64,000 bases of DNA from Alkalimarinus coralli (GCF_023650515.1 NZ_CP096016.1:1048513-1112512); one strand, 5' to 3'; shown: positions 26,899 through 36,647, counted from the first letter of the stretch. A program made the numbers and translations. Notes: a model not told the origin generated them from the letters alone.

Positions 26899-28134
26899 AT
26901 GAATTCACTACCGGTATCTATTGATTTAACAAGTCATTCTAGCAATAAGCCCAAGGCTAGCGCGTCAGAGAGCCGTGGTGCTGAGGCCGACAGCTTTGAG
27001 AAAGAGTTGAGTAAGCAGGAAAGAAATACCCAGGATAAAGTGTCTGACTCGAAGTCTGCCCATGACGCAAAAAACAGTCAGAATGACGTAAAACCTAATT
27101 CCAAAGGGGCATCTGTTGCCGCTGACGTTGAGCAAAACGGCGAAGAATTGCCTGAGCAGGCGGCTAGTAGCGAATACGCAGATATCTCTCAGGAAGAGTT
27201 ATCAGGTGAAATGGCGCACGGGTTATCGCTGAGTGAGTTGGATGCGCTTGAGAGTCAGCAAGCGGCAGCTTTAGACCCAGAAGCAACCGATTCAACAGAC
27301 CCTCTGACGCTTATTTCAGAAACTGAAGAAGACTCTGCTTTGCTTAACGCTTCAGCGGTACTTGGCAACAAACTCGAACTGGCAAATAGTGTAGCGGAAG
27401 CCTCCGGCAATCTGTCAGCATATAGTCAATCTGTTACTTTAAGTCAATCTATGAATCCGACGTCTGCAATGAGTGGTGCTGCTGCAAGTGCAGGCGCACT
27501 GAGCGATGATGCGCTTTTGTCACAACCCACGGAAAAGTTGATGACGTTGGAGCAACTCAAGGCATCACTTGAAAAAGGCGTAGAGTCATTAGCCGAACTG
27601 GAGGTTGATGTCGATATCGATGGTGAGGCAAATGTGAAAGAGGTTTTTCGTTTCAACGATATTCAGTTGAAGGAAAGCCAGTCGACCTTGAAGACCTATA
27701 CGACGTCGGTTGATTTGCCGGTTTCTCAAGGTGCTTGGGGAGACAAGGTCAATGATAAAATCATCTGGTTAGCGAATCAAAAAATCCAATTTGCGGAGAT
27801 ACACCTCAACCCTCAAGATCTTGGCCCCATGGAGGTTAAGATAAATGTTCAGAATGACCAGGCAACAGTCACCTTTAATAGCCAGCATCAAGGTGTTCGT
27901 GAGTTGCTGGAAATGAATGTTAGCCGGCTTCGTGAAATGATGAGTGAGAACGGTGTTGACCTGGCGCACGTTGATGTATCTGATCAATCTTCTCAGCAAC
28001 AATCTGGTGAAGATGTCGAAGGCGAGGGGGGCGGCCAATCTGGTAGCGATGGAGAAGATAGCTTGAGCCGGGATAGGACGGTAAGTGACACTGACTCAAT
28101 TACGCTGGATAACCTGGTTGATTTTTACGCATAG
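26899..28134 (+). CDS. fliK: FliK, flagellar hook-length control protein
   Basis: A 411-residue secreted ruler. The N-terminal 290 residues are Ser/Glu/Asp/Ala-rich and lack clear folds, as in FliK. The C-terminal Flg_hook domain (about 295-375) has the conserved AEIHLNPQDLGPMEVKI and the VRELLEMNVSRLREMM helix, which talks to FlhB for the export switch. ATG 26899 is chosen because the ORF upstream to 26812 encodes a Trp/Leu-rich segment unlike the family and crosses a probable promoter region. The tail is Gly/Ser/Asp-rich. Confidence 0.88.
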   Translation: MNSLPVSIDLTSHSSNKPKASASESRGAEADSFEKELSKQERNTQDKVSDSKSAHDAKNSQNDVKPNSKGASVAADVEQNGEELPEQAASSEYADISQEELSGEMAHGLSLSELDALESQQAAALDPEATDSTDPLTLISETEEDSALLNASAVLGNKLELANSVAEASGNLSAYSQSVTLSQSMNPTSAMSGAAASAGALSDDALLSQPTEKLMTLEQLKASLEKGVESLAELEVDVDIDGEANVKEVFRFNDIQLKESQSTLKTYTTSVDLPVSQGAWGDKVNDKIIWLANQKIQFAEIHLNPQDLGPMEVKINVQNDQATVTFNSQHQGVRELLEMNVSRLREMMSENGVDLAHVDVSDQSSQQQSGEDVEGEGGGQSGSDGEDSLSRDRTVSDTDSITLDNLVDFYA

Positions 28135-28572
28135 CGGGGAGGGCTGATTGATCGGTAGCTACCCTGTTAGTTGTAATATTTATTCTATTGCTATGTCCGC
28201 TATGTTGTGAATCTTCAAAATTCCAGGTCTTCATTTGTTACTCCAGATCCGAATAGCGCTTGCTTAAGCGTAGCGGTTGATGATTTCTAACATTATTTGG
28301 TGCGTAAGCGCATATAAGTTGTAGCCTTGATGAAAGGAGGTACGACTGAAATCAGGGTTGGACTATTTGAGATTTCAGTGTGGCGGGCTCCTTGGCTCTG
28401 CTGCGCTGTATCACGGCTACGGGTATCTCGAAGTCTTTGGTGCGCAGCCCATCTTTTCCTCGCCAACAGACAAATACTGTCTTGTTCTTCTCAATCAGAT
28501 TTATCTCTTAGCTTAATAGGCTACAATGAATATTAGAAATGAGTTATAACTGATTGAATAGTTGAAATTTAT
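28135..28572. other. fliK-fliL intergenic region
   Basis: About 440 bases without a convincing gene. A 69-codon plus-strand ORF at 28327-28536 has Cys/Trp/Ser-rich composition and no family resemblance. An 8-bp inverted repeat CTGAAATC/GATTTCAG lies at about 28346-28378. AAAGGAGG at 28334 is followed by no good start codon. The region could be a decayed gene or a leader sequence. Confidence 0.3.
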
Positions 28573-28588
28573 TGGCACAAGGATTGCT
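28573..28588 (+). promoter_or_regulatory. sigma-54 promoter of the fliL operon
   Basis: TGGCACA-N4-TTGCT matches the sigma-54 consensus at 11 of 12 positions and is the best such site in the window. The predicted start near 28600 leaves a leader of about 40 nt before fliL. It should drive fliLMNOPQR-flhB. Confidence 0.85.
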
Positions 28589-28638
28589 CTATATCTAGGC
28601 ATGACGGGTGTCATGGGGATTAATGACGAGAATTTGAC

Positions 28639-29154
28639 ATGGCAGCAGACGATAAGAAAGGCGAAAATCAAGAAGAGCAGGGCGGTAAGTCAAACAAGAA
28701 ACTTATTATCATTGTGGCAATCGTGGTAATACTTTCAATCGGACTTTCAATTGGCGCTACGCTTTTTTTCTTAAAGGGTGATGGTGGTGAATCTGAAGCT
28801 GGTGAGGAGCAGGCCGCCGTTGAGGAGGTCAAAAAGCCAGCCGTGTATTTGGATATCAAGCCCCCTTTTGTTGTGACCTATGATGTTGCTGGTCGACAGC
28901 GTTATATGCAGGTTTTTGTGTCGGTTCAAAGTCGTGATCAAGCATCTTTAGACACTATGGAGCTGCATATGCCTTTGATTCGTAATAAATTGATCATGCT
29001 GTTTAGTGGGCAGGACTTTGAAAAGCTTCAAACCGCAGAAGGCAAAACTGCACTGCGAGACGCGTCTTTAAGCCTGATTAACGAAATGCTTGAGAAAGAG
29101 GCCAGTGGCTCGTCGATTGAGCAGGTATTATTTACTAATTTTGTCATGCAATAA
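28639..29154 (+). CDS. fliL: FliL, stator-associated basal body protein
   Basis: A 171-residue single-pass inner-membrane protein. A Lys/Glu/Gln-rich cytoplasmic start is followed by a transmembrane helix (about 22-46, IIIVAIVVILSIGLSIGATLFF) and an acidic linker. A periplasmic stomatin-like domain ends in EQVLFTNFVMQ, the conserved FliL terminus. It supports stator function at higher load. First gene of the fliL operon; fliM follows after 11 bases. Confidence 0.94.
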   Translation: MAADDKKGENQEEQGGKSNKKLIIIVAIVVILSIGLSIGATLFFLKGDGGESEAGEEQAAVEEVKKPAVYLDIKPPFVVTYDVAGRQRYMQVFVSVQSRDQASLDTMELHMPLIRNKLIMLFSGQDFEKLQTAEGKTALRDASLSLINEMLEKEASGSSIEQVLFTNFVMQ

Positions 29155-29165
29155 CGGGAAGGCAA

Positions 29166-30170
29166 GTGCAGGATTTATTATCACAAGACGAAATTGATGC
29201 GCTCTTACATGGCGTTGATGACGGTGACATTGATACCGATGACGACCTTGATGATGAAGGTGTCAGGAGTTATGACCTTGCCAGCCAAGATCGTATTGTT
29301 CGTGGGCGAATGCCCACGCTGGAAATGATTAATGAGCGATTTTCCAGGTACACCCGAATAAGTCTATTTAACCTGTTGCGCAGAAATGCGGATGTGGCAA
29401 CAGGGGGGATTCAGATTTTAAAATTTGGCGAATACATCCATACGCTTTATGTTCCAACGAGTTTGAATCTTGTCAAAATAAGACCGCTTCGCGGTACGGC
29501 ACTGTTTATATTCGATGCCAAACTAGTCTTTAAACTGGTGGATAACTTTTTTGGGGGAGATGGCCGACACGCAAAAATTGAGGGTAGAGAGTTTACGCCA
29601 ACTGAAATTCGTGTCGTTCAAATGGTACTTGAGCAAGTCTTTATCGATATGAAAGAGGCTTGGAATGCGGTGATGAAGGTTGACTTTGAATATGTTAACT
29701 CTGAAGTTAACCCGGCTATGGCTAATATTGTTAGCCCAAGTGAAGTGGTGGTTGTTAGCACGTTCCATATTGAGCTTGATGGCGGTGGCGGTGATTTACA
29801 TGTCGCGGTGCCTTATTCAATGATTGAACCTATCCGCGAGGTTCTGGATGCGGGTGTGCAAAGTGACATTGATGATGTTGATGAACGTTGGGTAAAAGCA
29901 CTCCAGCAGGATATTCTTGATGCGCAAATTCCGATTAATGCAACATTGGTTGAGAAGCAGATATCTCTAAGGGATGTTTCTAACCTGCAACCAGGGGATG
30001 TTATTCCAGTGGATATCCCTGAGGTTGTGACAATGACGGCGAACAAAATCCCCATGTTCAAAGCTAAGGTCGGGAGCCTAGGCCCAAGTTTGGCGTTAAA
30101 AATTGAGAGCCGGGTTGGGCGGCAGGAGTCTTTCTTGAGTAAAACCGGGAGTGATGACAAAGATGAGTGA
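29166..30170 (+). CDS. fliM: FliM, rotor switch protein and CheY-P receptor
   Basis: A 334-residue C-ring protein. The extreme N-terminus LLSQDEIDALLHG is the CheY-P binding peptide. The middle CheC-like domain includes the GGDGR region (NFFGGDGRHAK) and FTPTEIRVVQ. The C-terminal SpoA domain binds FliN. The start is GTG 29166 with GGAAGG upstream. It overlaps fliN by eight bases. Confidence 0.96.
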   Translation: MQDLLSQDEIDALLHGVDDGDIDTDDDLDDEGVRSYDLASQDRIVRGRMPTLEMINERFSRYTRISLFNLLRRNADVATGGIQILKFGEYIHTLYVPTSLNLVKIRPLRGTALFIFDAKLVFKLVDNFFGGDGRHAKIEGREFTPTEIRVVQMVLEQVFIDMKEAWNAVMKVDFEYVNSEVNPAMANIVSPSEVVVVSTFHIELDGGGGDLHVAVPYSMIEPIREVLDAGVQSDIDDVDERWVKALQQDILDAQIPINATLVEKQISLRDVSNLQPGDVIPVDIPEVVTMTANKIPMFKAKVGSLGPSLALKIESRVGRQESFLSKTGSDDKDE

Positions 30171-30669
30171 AAATGATGTACCTGAGGAGCAGGGTGAAGC
30201 AGGAATGACAGAAGACGAGAAGTTAGCCGAGGAGTGGGGCGCAGCCATGGCTGAATCTGGAGATGATGCCAATAGTGTCGATGATGAGTGGGCTGCAGCG
30301 ATGGCAGAAGCCGAGGCTACCGAAGGCGACAAAAGTGATGATGATATTAAAGCTGCGCCACTTGAGAATTTTGAAAGCACGCCCGCACAAGGAGGTGCTT
30401 CAGGTGTAAACCCTGACCTGGATGTTATTCTTGATATTCCCGTTATGATTTCTATGGAGGTCGGGAGCACTCAAATTCCTATCCGGAACTTGCTGCAACT
30501 CAACCAGGGGTCCGTTGTTGAGCTTGATCGACTGGCTGGTGAGCCGCTTGATGTACTGGTCAATGGTACGCTGATTGCCCATGGGGAAGTGGTTATGGTG
30601 AATGAAAAGTTCGGTATTCGCTTAACGGATGTAGTGAGTCCATCAGAACGTATTAAACGGTTGAAATAG
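30163..30669 (+). CDS. fliN: FliN, rotor switch protein
   Basis: A 168-residue FliN. About 80 acidic and Ala/Glu-rich residues (with two near-copies of the pattern EEWGAAMAE/DEWAAAMAE) precede the SpoA domain (DVILDIPVMISMEVG, then GSVVELDRLAGEPLDVLVNG, then GIRLTDVVS). ATG 30163 is chosen for its spacing from GGGAG; GTG 30151 and ATG 30154 are too close. It overlaps the fliM stop. Confidence 0.94.
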   Translation: MSENDVPEEQGEAGMTEDEKLAEEWGAAMAESGDDANSVDDEWAAAMAEAEATEGDKSDDDIKAAPLENFESTPAQGGASGVNPDLDVILDIPVMISMEVGSTQIPIRNLLQLNQGSVVELDRLAGEPLDVLVNGTLIAHGEVVMVNEKFGIRLTDVVSPSERIKRLK

Positions 30670-30672
30670 CGT

Positions 30673-31275
30673 ATGGTGTGTTGGGACAATGCGCCCTGTA
30701 AACTCAGTTCTTTGTGTTATCTGAGAGTGTGGCGTTGCCTGCTGGCAGTGCTCTTATCGGTGTGTTTGGTAAGCGCTGTCTCTGCTGTCGAGTCAACTCA
30801 GGTTGTATCCAAAGCGTCTAGCGAACGGCTGGCTGCTAAAGACGCTGTTACTCGTAAAACCGTCGTTAACTCTGATGATGCCAGTGTCGAAGTTGCTGAA
30901 CCTGCACCGCCTGCGGCCAACTCAAAACGGGCTCCCTCACCGGGTATAGACTCGACTGCCTGGCTAAACGCCGTGCTTGGGTTAGTCGCTGTTATCGCGC
31001 TTATTTTTGCCATTGCATGGTTCGTGAAACGTTTCACGGGGCTCGCCGTTTCAAATCAGCAGCAAATGAAGATCATATCAGCGATCCCTGTGGGGGCTAA
31101 GGAGCGAATCGCACTCATTGAGGTGGCGGACAAGCAACTTCTGGTTGGTATTACCCAGCATAACATTAATTTATTACATTCTTTTGATGAACCGGTCGTT
31201 AATAAAAATGATAAAACCGCTGTTGATTTTTCCAGCCGCCTCCAGGCAATCCTTAGTAAAGGCTCTGCAGAGTAG
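30673..31275 (+). CDS. fliO: FliO, export gate assembly protein
   Basis: A 200-residue FliO that helps assemble the FliP ring. A signal-like N-terminal hydrophobic stretch is followed by a polar region and a transmembrane segment at about 96-120 ([21 protein letters not shown]). The cytoplasmic domain has the family motifs ([27 protein letters not shown]). It sits at its usual place between fliN and fliP. The ATG 30673 start has only a weak ribosome binding site; a later GTG is possible. Confidence 0.88.
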   Translation: MVCWDNAPCKLSSLCYLRVWRCLLAVLLSVCLVSAVSAVESTQVVSKASSERLAAKDAVTRKTVVNSDDASVEVAEPAPPAANSKRAPSPGIDSTAWLNAVLGLVAVIALIFAIAWFVKRFTGLAVSNQQQMKIISAIPVGAKERIALIEVADKQLLVGITQHNINLLHSFDEPVVNKNDKTAVDFSSRLQAILSKGSAE

Positions 31276-31297
31276 ATCCTTACCTAGAAGGCGACCT

Positions 31298-32044
31298 TTG
31301 AATAAGATGTTGGCAGGCGTCACCGTTTTGGCACTATCTGTGTTGTCTCTTTCTGCGGTTGCTGAGCCTGCTGGTATTCCTGCTTTAACTATGGTCACGG
31401 AAGAGGGTGGTGAGCAAAAGTATACGGTAACTATTCAGATACTGGCGCTGATGACGGCATTAACGTTTCTTCCTGCAGCGTTAATGATGATGACATCATT
31501 TACTCGAATTATTATCTCTTTCTCTATTCTGCGTCAGGCGCTGGGGCTGCAGCAAACCCCTTCAAACCAGATACTGATTGGTTTATCGTTATTCCTCACG
31601 ATATTTATCATGACCCCTGTTCTGGAAGAGGCGAACCGAACCGCAATCCAGCCTTATCTCGATGAAACACTTGCGCCAAAGGAGGCCTTGGAAAAGGCGA
31701 GTCTCCCTTTTAGGGACTTTATGCTGGCTCAAACACGAGAGGATGACCTAAACCTGTTTGTACGAATTTCCGGTAAGACATATGAAACACTTGAGGATGT
31801 CTCTTTTTGGGTTTTGATGCCTGCGTTTGTAACAAGTGAGTTGAAGACGGCTTTTCAGATTGGGTTTATCTTGTTTATCCCCTTTTTGATTATCGATATG
31901 GTGGTTGCAAGTGTATTGATGGCAATGGGGATGATGATGTTGTCGCCAATGATTATTTCGCTGCCATTTAAAATTATGCTGTTTGTATTGGTTGACGGCT
32001 GGGCGCTTATTATTGGTACTCTCGCCGCCAGTTTCGGAATCTGA
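31298..32044 (+). CDS. fliP: FliP, export gate protein
   Basis: A 248-residue export gate subunit. A cleavable signal peptide ([19 protein letters not shown]) precedes [22 protein letters not shown], then the FliP signature [18 protein letters not shown]. It ends with [24 protein letters not shown]. The start is taken as TTG 31298 because AGAAGG is six bases upstream and the length then fits the family; ATG 31307 is the alternative. The open frame continues upstream to 31118 inside fliO but is not family-like there. Confidence 0.92.
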   Translation: MNKMLAGVTVLALSVLSLSAVAEPAGIPALTMVTEEGGEQKYTVTIQILALMTALTFLPAALMMMTSFTRIIISFSILRQALGLQQTPSNQILIGLSLFLTIFIMTPVLEEANRTAIQPYLDETLAPKEALEKASLPFRDFMLAQTREDDLNLFVRISGKTYETLEDVSFWVLMPAFVTSELKTAFQIGFILFIPFLIIDMVVASVLMAMGMMMLSPMIISLPFKIMLFVLVDGWALIIGTLAASFGI

Positions 32045-32056
32045 GGAGCGTACAGA

Positions 32057-32326
32057 ATGACCCCTGAAGTGGCAGTAGAGCTGGTACGTGAAGCGCTATA
32101 CCTCATCTTATTGATGGTCACCGTTATCATTACGCCCAGCCTGGTTGTTGGTCTGATGGTGAGCGTGTTTCAGGCAGCGACCCAAATAAATGAGCAAACC
32201 CTGAGCTTCTTGCCTCGCTTATTGGTTACCCTGGCCGTCATTATTGTTATGGGGCCTTGGATGGTGCAGCGTTTGATTGAGTATTTTGAACGGCTGGTGA
32301 CTAATATTCCTATGTTGATAGGCTAG
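32057..32326 (+). CDS. fliQ: FliQ, export gate protein
   Basis: An 89-residue protein with two hydrophobic segments (about 17-40 and 53-75). It matches the family at VELVREALYLILLM, GLMVSVFQAATQINEQTLSF and LLVTLAVIIVMGPWM. It forms the export gate with FliP and FliR. Separated from fliP by 12 bases. Confidence 0.95.
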   Translation: MTPEVAVELVREALYLILLMVTVIITPSLVVGLMVSVFQAATQINEQTLSFLPRLLVTLAVIIVMGPWMVQRLIEYFERLVTNIPMLIG

Positions 32327-32379
32327 CTCGGTGCAAGCAAATGTTTAAGTGTACCGGCTGGATAGGATCAGGGGGCTGA

Positions 32380-33168
32380 GTGGAGTTCACTGAAGAGGTT
32401 ATCTTCAACTGGATAGCAGGGCATCTATGGCCGCTGTTCAGGGTTGCCAGCTTTTTTATGATCATTCCGATTATTGGAACCCAGCTCGTTCCAGCCAGAA
32501 TCAGGTTGGGCCTGGCGATGATGATCACCATACTGGTTGCCCCGCTTATTGATGTTCCCCCTATTGTGGATCCGTTGTCGTTGTCTTCAATAGGCGTGCT
32601 GATACAACAAATGTTTATTGGCAGCACAATGGGCTTTATGTTCGTGCTTTTTGTACAACTTTTCGTCGTTGCGGGCCAAATCATTGCGATGCAGATGGGA
32701 CTCGGTTTTGCCTCCATGGTTGACCCCACGAATGGTGTGTCGGTGCCTGTCTTATCACAGCTGTACCTGATTTGTGTAACGTTGTTGTTTCTGGCTACAA
32801 ATGGCCACCTGGTGATGATTGAATTGTTTTTGGAGAGTTTTAGGGTTTGGCCTATTGCGGGTAGCTTGTTTACCGCTAATGGGTTCACCCCTGAGATTCT
32901 ATGGGAGATGATACACCGGATATCCTGGATGTTTGGGGCAGCATTGCTGGTTTCATTACCGGTCATAACATCGGTGCTGGTTGTTAACATATCGTTTGGC
33001 ATTATGTCCCGAGCGTCGCCTCAGATGAACGTATTTGCATTGGGGTTTCCTATCTCACAACTATTCGGAATGTTGATCATCTGGGTTGGCTTTGTAGGAT
33101 TTTTGCCTCAATTTCAGCGCTTTAGTGGTGATGTTTTTGAGTTTCTCCGACAGATGTTAGGGGTATAA
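32380..33168 (+). CDS. fliR: FliR, export gate protein
   Basis: A 262-residue polytopic membrane protein. Family motifs include FRVASFFMIIPIIG near the N-terminus, MFIGSTMGFMFVLFVQ, and the NVFALGFPISQLFGM segment near the C-terminus. It completes the FliP5Q4R1 gate. The start is GTG 32380 with GGGGG upstream. One base separates it from flhB. Confidence 0.95.
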   Translation: MEFTEEVIFNWIAGHLWPLFRVASFFMIIPIIGTQLVPARIRLGLAMMITILVAPLIDVPPIVDPLSLSSIGVLIQQMFIGSTMGFMFVLFVQLFVVAGQIIAMQMGLGFASMVDPTNGVSVPVLSQLYLICVTLLFLATNGHLVMIELFLESFRVWPIAGSLFTANGFTPEILWEMIHRISWMFGAALLVSLPVITSVLVVNISFGIMSRASPQMNVFALGFPISQLFGMLIIWVGFVGFLPQFQRFSGDVFEFLRQMLGV

Positions 33169-33169
33169 A

Positions 33170-34303
33170 GTGGCTGAAGGTCAAGATAGTAGCGCTGACA
33201 AAAGTGAGGAACCCACCGCCAAACGCTTGCAAAAGTCTCGGGAGGAGGGGCAAATCCCCCGCTCGAAAGAGCTTAATACCATGGCCATTCTCATTAGCGG
33301 TGCGGTCGGATTATTAATGTTCGGGGAAAACCTAGGCATGGCGCTGAAAAGCGTAATGCTACATAGCTTCTCGTTTCCTCGGGAAGTACTGTTTGATATA
33401 GGTCAGATGGGGCTGTTTCTTGGACATAGCTTTTCCGAAGTGGTCTGGTCTATGGCTCCTTTTTTAACAATATTGTTGGTTGCCTCTATTTTAGGCCCTG
33501 TTGGTCTGGGTGGCTGGTTATTTTCAACAAAAGCGCTCGCCCCGAAATTTAGTCGTTTAAATCCGGTTGAAGGCATTAAACGAATGTTTGCCTTAAAGTC
33601 ACTGGTAGAGCTGGTTAAGAGTATTGCAAAAGTCGGTGTCGTTGTGACGGTTGCGCTGTTGATGCTCAATGCTTATACGGCAGAGCTACTTGCAGTGGGT
33701 GCCGAATCTGTTATCCCGGCTATGGGGCATGCGCTTGATATTTTAGTCTGGATTGTGTTTTGGCTGGCGTGCTCAATGGTTGTTATTGCGGTCGTTGATG
33801 TGCCATTTCAGCTATACGACCACAATAAAAAGCTGAAAATGACAAAGCAGGAAGTTAAGGACGAATATAAAGATACCGAAGGGAAACCAGAAGTTAAGCA
33901 AAAAATTCGACAGCTACAAATGGAAATGGCTCAGCGCAGAATGATGCAGGATGTCCCACAAGCGGATGTCGTTATCACTAACCCAACCCATTTCTCTGTC
34001 GCATTAAAATATGATGGCGACACGATGGCTGCTCCCGTGGTTCTTGCCAAAGGTGGTGATGAGATCGCGCTTAAAATCAGAGAGATAGCCAACGAACATA
34101 AAATTGAAATTGTACAGGCTCCGCCTTTAGCACGATCAATATACTACAACTCTGAGGTGGGGGATGAAATTCCAAGTGGGCTCTATGTGGCGGTTGCACA
34201 GATTCTAGCGTATATATTCCAGCTACGGCGTTACCGCAGCGGCGCCAATCCAAAACCACAAATGCCTGATTTCCCAATACCGGATGATCTGAAGCACGAT
34301 TAA
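33170..34303 (+). CDS. flhB: FlhB, export substrate-specificity switch
   Basis: A 377-residue protein with four hydrophobic segments and a cytoplasmic domain. The N-terminus has the DKSEEPTAKRLQKSREEGQIPRS family signature. The self-cleavage motif NPTH lies in VVITNPTHFSVALKYD. It switches export from hook to filament substrates after FliK signals completion. The start is GTG 33170. A stand-alone copy of its C-terminal domain type is encoded at 50968-51291. Confidence 0.96.
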   Translation: MAEGQDSSADKSEEPTAKRLQKSREEGQIPRSKELNTMAILISGAVGLLMFGENLGMALKSVMLHSFSFPREVLFDIGQMGLFLGHSFSEVVWSMAPFLTILLVASILGPVGLGGWLFSTKALAPKFSRLNPVEGIKRMFALKSLVELVKSIAKVGVVVTVALLMLNAYTAELLAVGAESVIPAMGHALDILVWIVFWLACSMVVIAVVDVPFQLYDHNKKLKMTKQEVKDEYKDTEGKPEVKQKIRQLQMEMAQRRMMQDVPQADVVITNPTHFSVALKYDGDTMAAPVVLAKGGDEIALKIREIANEHKIEIVQAPPLARSIYYNSEVGDEIPSGLYVAVAQILAYIFQLRRYRSGANPKPQMPDFPIPDDLKHD

Positions 34304-34388
34304 ACGTTGCATTGTTAGCTGCTTAACAGTGCGGTGTTAAAGTAAATTTCACGCCTTTCTTTACTTAAAACAATCCAAATCAAAAAGT

Positions 34389-34404
34389 AGGTACAGTTCC
34401 TGCT
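34389..34404 (+). promoter_or_regulatory. possible sigma-54 promoter of flhA
   Basis: AGGTACA-N4-CTGCT matches the sigma-54 consensus at 8 of 12, with GG-N10-GC. It lies 72 bases upstream of flhA in the 172-bp flhB-flhA gap. In Pseudomonas flhA starts a FleQ/RpoN operon, which supports the call. Confidence 0.45.
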
Positions 34405-34475
34405 ATAGACATACGTATTCACTCAATTAAGTCAAAAAAACGTCATATCGTTTTTATATCCTGACCGGAATAAGT

Positions 34476-36647
34476 ATGGAACAAGCCTTCAGCGTACAGA
34501 ACCTTAAAAGCCTAACTCAGGGAAACCTGGGTATTCCTGTATTGCTACTGGTTATTTTGGGCATGATGGTACTGCCCATGCCCCCCTTCCTTCTGGATCT
34601 GTTGTTTACCTTTAATATCGCGTTGGCGATTGTCGTATTGCTGGTGTGTGTATATGCCATGCGCCCTGTTGATTTTGCTATTTTCCCGACAATATTGCTG
34701 GTCGCAACGCTATTAAGACTGGCGCTTAATGTTGCTTCTACGCGCGTGGTGTTGCTCTGGGGGCATGAAGGAGGCGATGCAGCGGGTAAAGTAATCGAGG
34801 CGTTTGGAGAGGTGGTTATTGGCGGTAACTACGCTGTCGGTCTGGTGGTATTTGCGATACTGATGATTATTAACTTTGCTGTTGTGACAAAAGGTGCGGG
34901 CCGGGTTTCAGAGGTAAGCGCCCGCTTCACATTGGATGCAATGCCAGGCAAGCAAATGGCGATTGATGCCGACCTAAATGCCGGCCTAATCGGGCAGGAC
35001 GAAGCAAAAGCGCGTCGGGAAGGCATTGCTCAAGAAGCTGACTTCTATGGCTCAATGGATGGTGCCAGTAAGTTTGTTCGAGGTGATGCGATTGCAGGCC
35101 TGCTGATTTTGGTTATCAATATTGTTGGCGGTTTATCCATAGGCATGGTTCAGCACGATCTTGAGTTCAGCGATGCCATGCAGAAATACTCGCTGCTAAC
35201 GATTGGTGATGGCTTGGTAGCGCAGATTCCATCGTTGCTATTGTCTACTTCCGCAGCAATTATGGTGACGCGTGTCAGCACCACGCAAGACATGTCTCAC
35301 CAAATGTTTGACCAGATGTTCTCTTCGCCAAGGTCTATGGCGGTTGCCTCTCTCATCTTGATTATTATGGGGTCAATTCCAGGGATGCCTCATTTCGCGT
35401 TTTTGGGGTTGGGCGTTTTGACGGCAGCAGGCGCTTACTATATTTGGTATCGCAAGAACAGAGGTCAGGTTGATGAAGGTGTGGTTAGAGCGGGGGCGCC
35501 AGGTGGCGCAGGGGCGGTTGCTCCAGGCGCTGCACCTTCTCCGGCACCTGGCGGCTCACCTCAGGCCCCGGTACCTTCGGGCGAAACCAAAGAGCTGGGC
35601 TGGGATGATGTTCTAACGGTTGACGTTGTCGGGCTCGAAGTCGGCTATCGCCTTATTCCCTTGGTCGATAAATCCCAAGGGGGGCAGTTGCTGGGAAGAA
35701 TTAAGGGGGTAAGGAAAAAACTGTCTCAGGAATTGGGTTTTTTGATGCCGTCGGTCCATATCAGGGACAACCTCGACTTAATGCCCAACGTATACCGCAT
35801 TACCCTTATGGGCGTTAATCTGGCTGAGGCGGAGATTCATCCTGATAGAGAGCTTGCCATTAACCCGGGCCAGGTATTCGGGAAACTAGAGGGGATTGAG
35901 GGGAAAGACCCTGCGTTTGGTTTGGATGCTGTATGGATAGAGCCCAGCCAGAAAGATCATGCCCAGACACTGGGTTATACGGTGGTAGACGCCAGTACGG
36001 TTGTCGCAACTCACCTTAATCAAATTCTACAAAAACATGCTCACGAATTGATTGGGCATGAAGAGGTTCAACAGTGGCTGGAGCAGCTGACAAAAGCCTC
36101 TCCGAAGCTTGGAGAAGAGCTGGTTCCGTCAACGTTGTCAGTTAGCTTGCTATTGAAAATACTGCAAAGTCTGTTGATAGAGAACGTGCCTATACGTGAT
36201 ATGAGAAGTATTGCCGAGGCGGTCGTGAATGTGACACCTAAAACTCAGGACCCGGTGATGTTAGTCGCTGCTGCACGGCAATCCCTTAAGAGACTGATTA
36301 TTCAAAATATCTGTGGAGCGGAGAGTGAAATCCCCGTTATCACCTTAGACCCTGAACTGGAACAACTATTGCTTAAGTCTGTACAGCAAGCACAGAAAGT
36401 TGGCGCAGGGGATGATGTAGGGCTCGTTCTTGAACCGAGAATGATAGAAAAATTACAACGGTCATTGAACGATGCCGCTCAGCGCCAGGAGGTGATGGGT
36501 AAGCCACCAATACTACTGGTTTCAGCGCCATTGAGGCCCGTGCTAGCGAAGTTTGTAAGGTTTGGTATTGAGCGGTTGCATGTGCTCTCTTATCAGGAAG
36601 TGCCTGATAATAAGCAAATAACAATTGTCGCAACCGTAGGTCAGTAA
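34476..36647 (+). CDS. flhA: FlhA, export gate platform
   Basis: A 723-residue protein. Eight hydrophobic segments lie in residues 15-335 with the highly conserved SEVSARFTLDAMPGKQMAID and GLIGQDEAKARRE loop. A Gly/Ala/Pro-rich linker (about 345-370) leads to the soluble nonamer-forming domain. It docks FliI-FliH and chaperone-substrate complexes. It heads the flhA-flhF-flhG-fliA region. Confidence 0.96.
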   Translation: MEQAFSVQNLKSLTQGNLGIPVLLLVILGMMVLPMPPFLLDLLFTFNIALAIVVLLVCVYAMRPVDFAIFPTILLVATLLRLALNVASTRVVLLWGHEGGDAAGKVIEAFGEVVIGGNYAVGLVVFAILMIINFAVVTKGAGRVSEVSARFTLDAMPGKQMAIDADLNAGLIGQDEAKARREGIAQEADFYGSMDGASKFVRGDAIAGLLILVINIVGGLSIGMVQHDLEFSDAMQKYSLLTIGDGLVAQIPSLLLSTSAAIMVTRVSTTQDMSHQMFDQMFSSPRSMAVASLILIIMGSIPGMPHFAFLGLGVLTAAGAYYIWYRKNRGQVDEGVVRAGAPGGAGAVAPGAAPSPAPGGSPQAPVPSGETKELGWDDVLTVDVVGLEVGYRLIPLVDKSQGGQLLGRIKGVRKKLSQELGFLMPSVHIRDNLDLMPNVYRITLMGVNLAEAEIHPDRELAINPGQVFGKLEGIEGKDPAFGLDAVWIEPSQKDHAQTLGYTVVDASTVVATHLNQILQKHAHELIGHEEVQQWLEQLTKASPKLGEELVPSTLSVSLLLKILQSLLIENVPIRDMRSIAEAVVNVTPKTQDPVMLVAAARQSLKRLIIQNICGAESEIPVITLDPELEQLLLKSVQQAQKVGAGDDVGLVLEPRMIEKLQRSLNDAAQRQEVMGKPPILLVSAPLRPVLAKFVRFGIERLHVLSYQEVPDNKQITIVATVGQ

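Noticed and set aside
28327-28536. 69-codon plus-strand ORF between fliK and fliL
   Set aside because: Cys/Trp/Ser-rich, no family resemblance, poor start context; kept only as part of the intergenic description.
32310-33002. 230-codon minus-strand ORF over fliR
   Set aside because: Antisense to fliR with no recognisable domain; the plus-strand protein has all family motifs.
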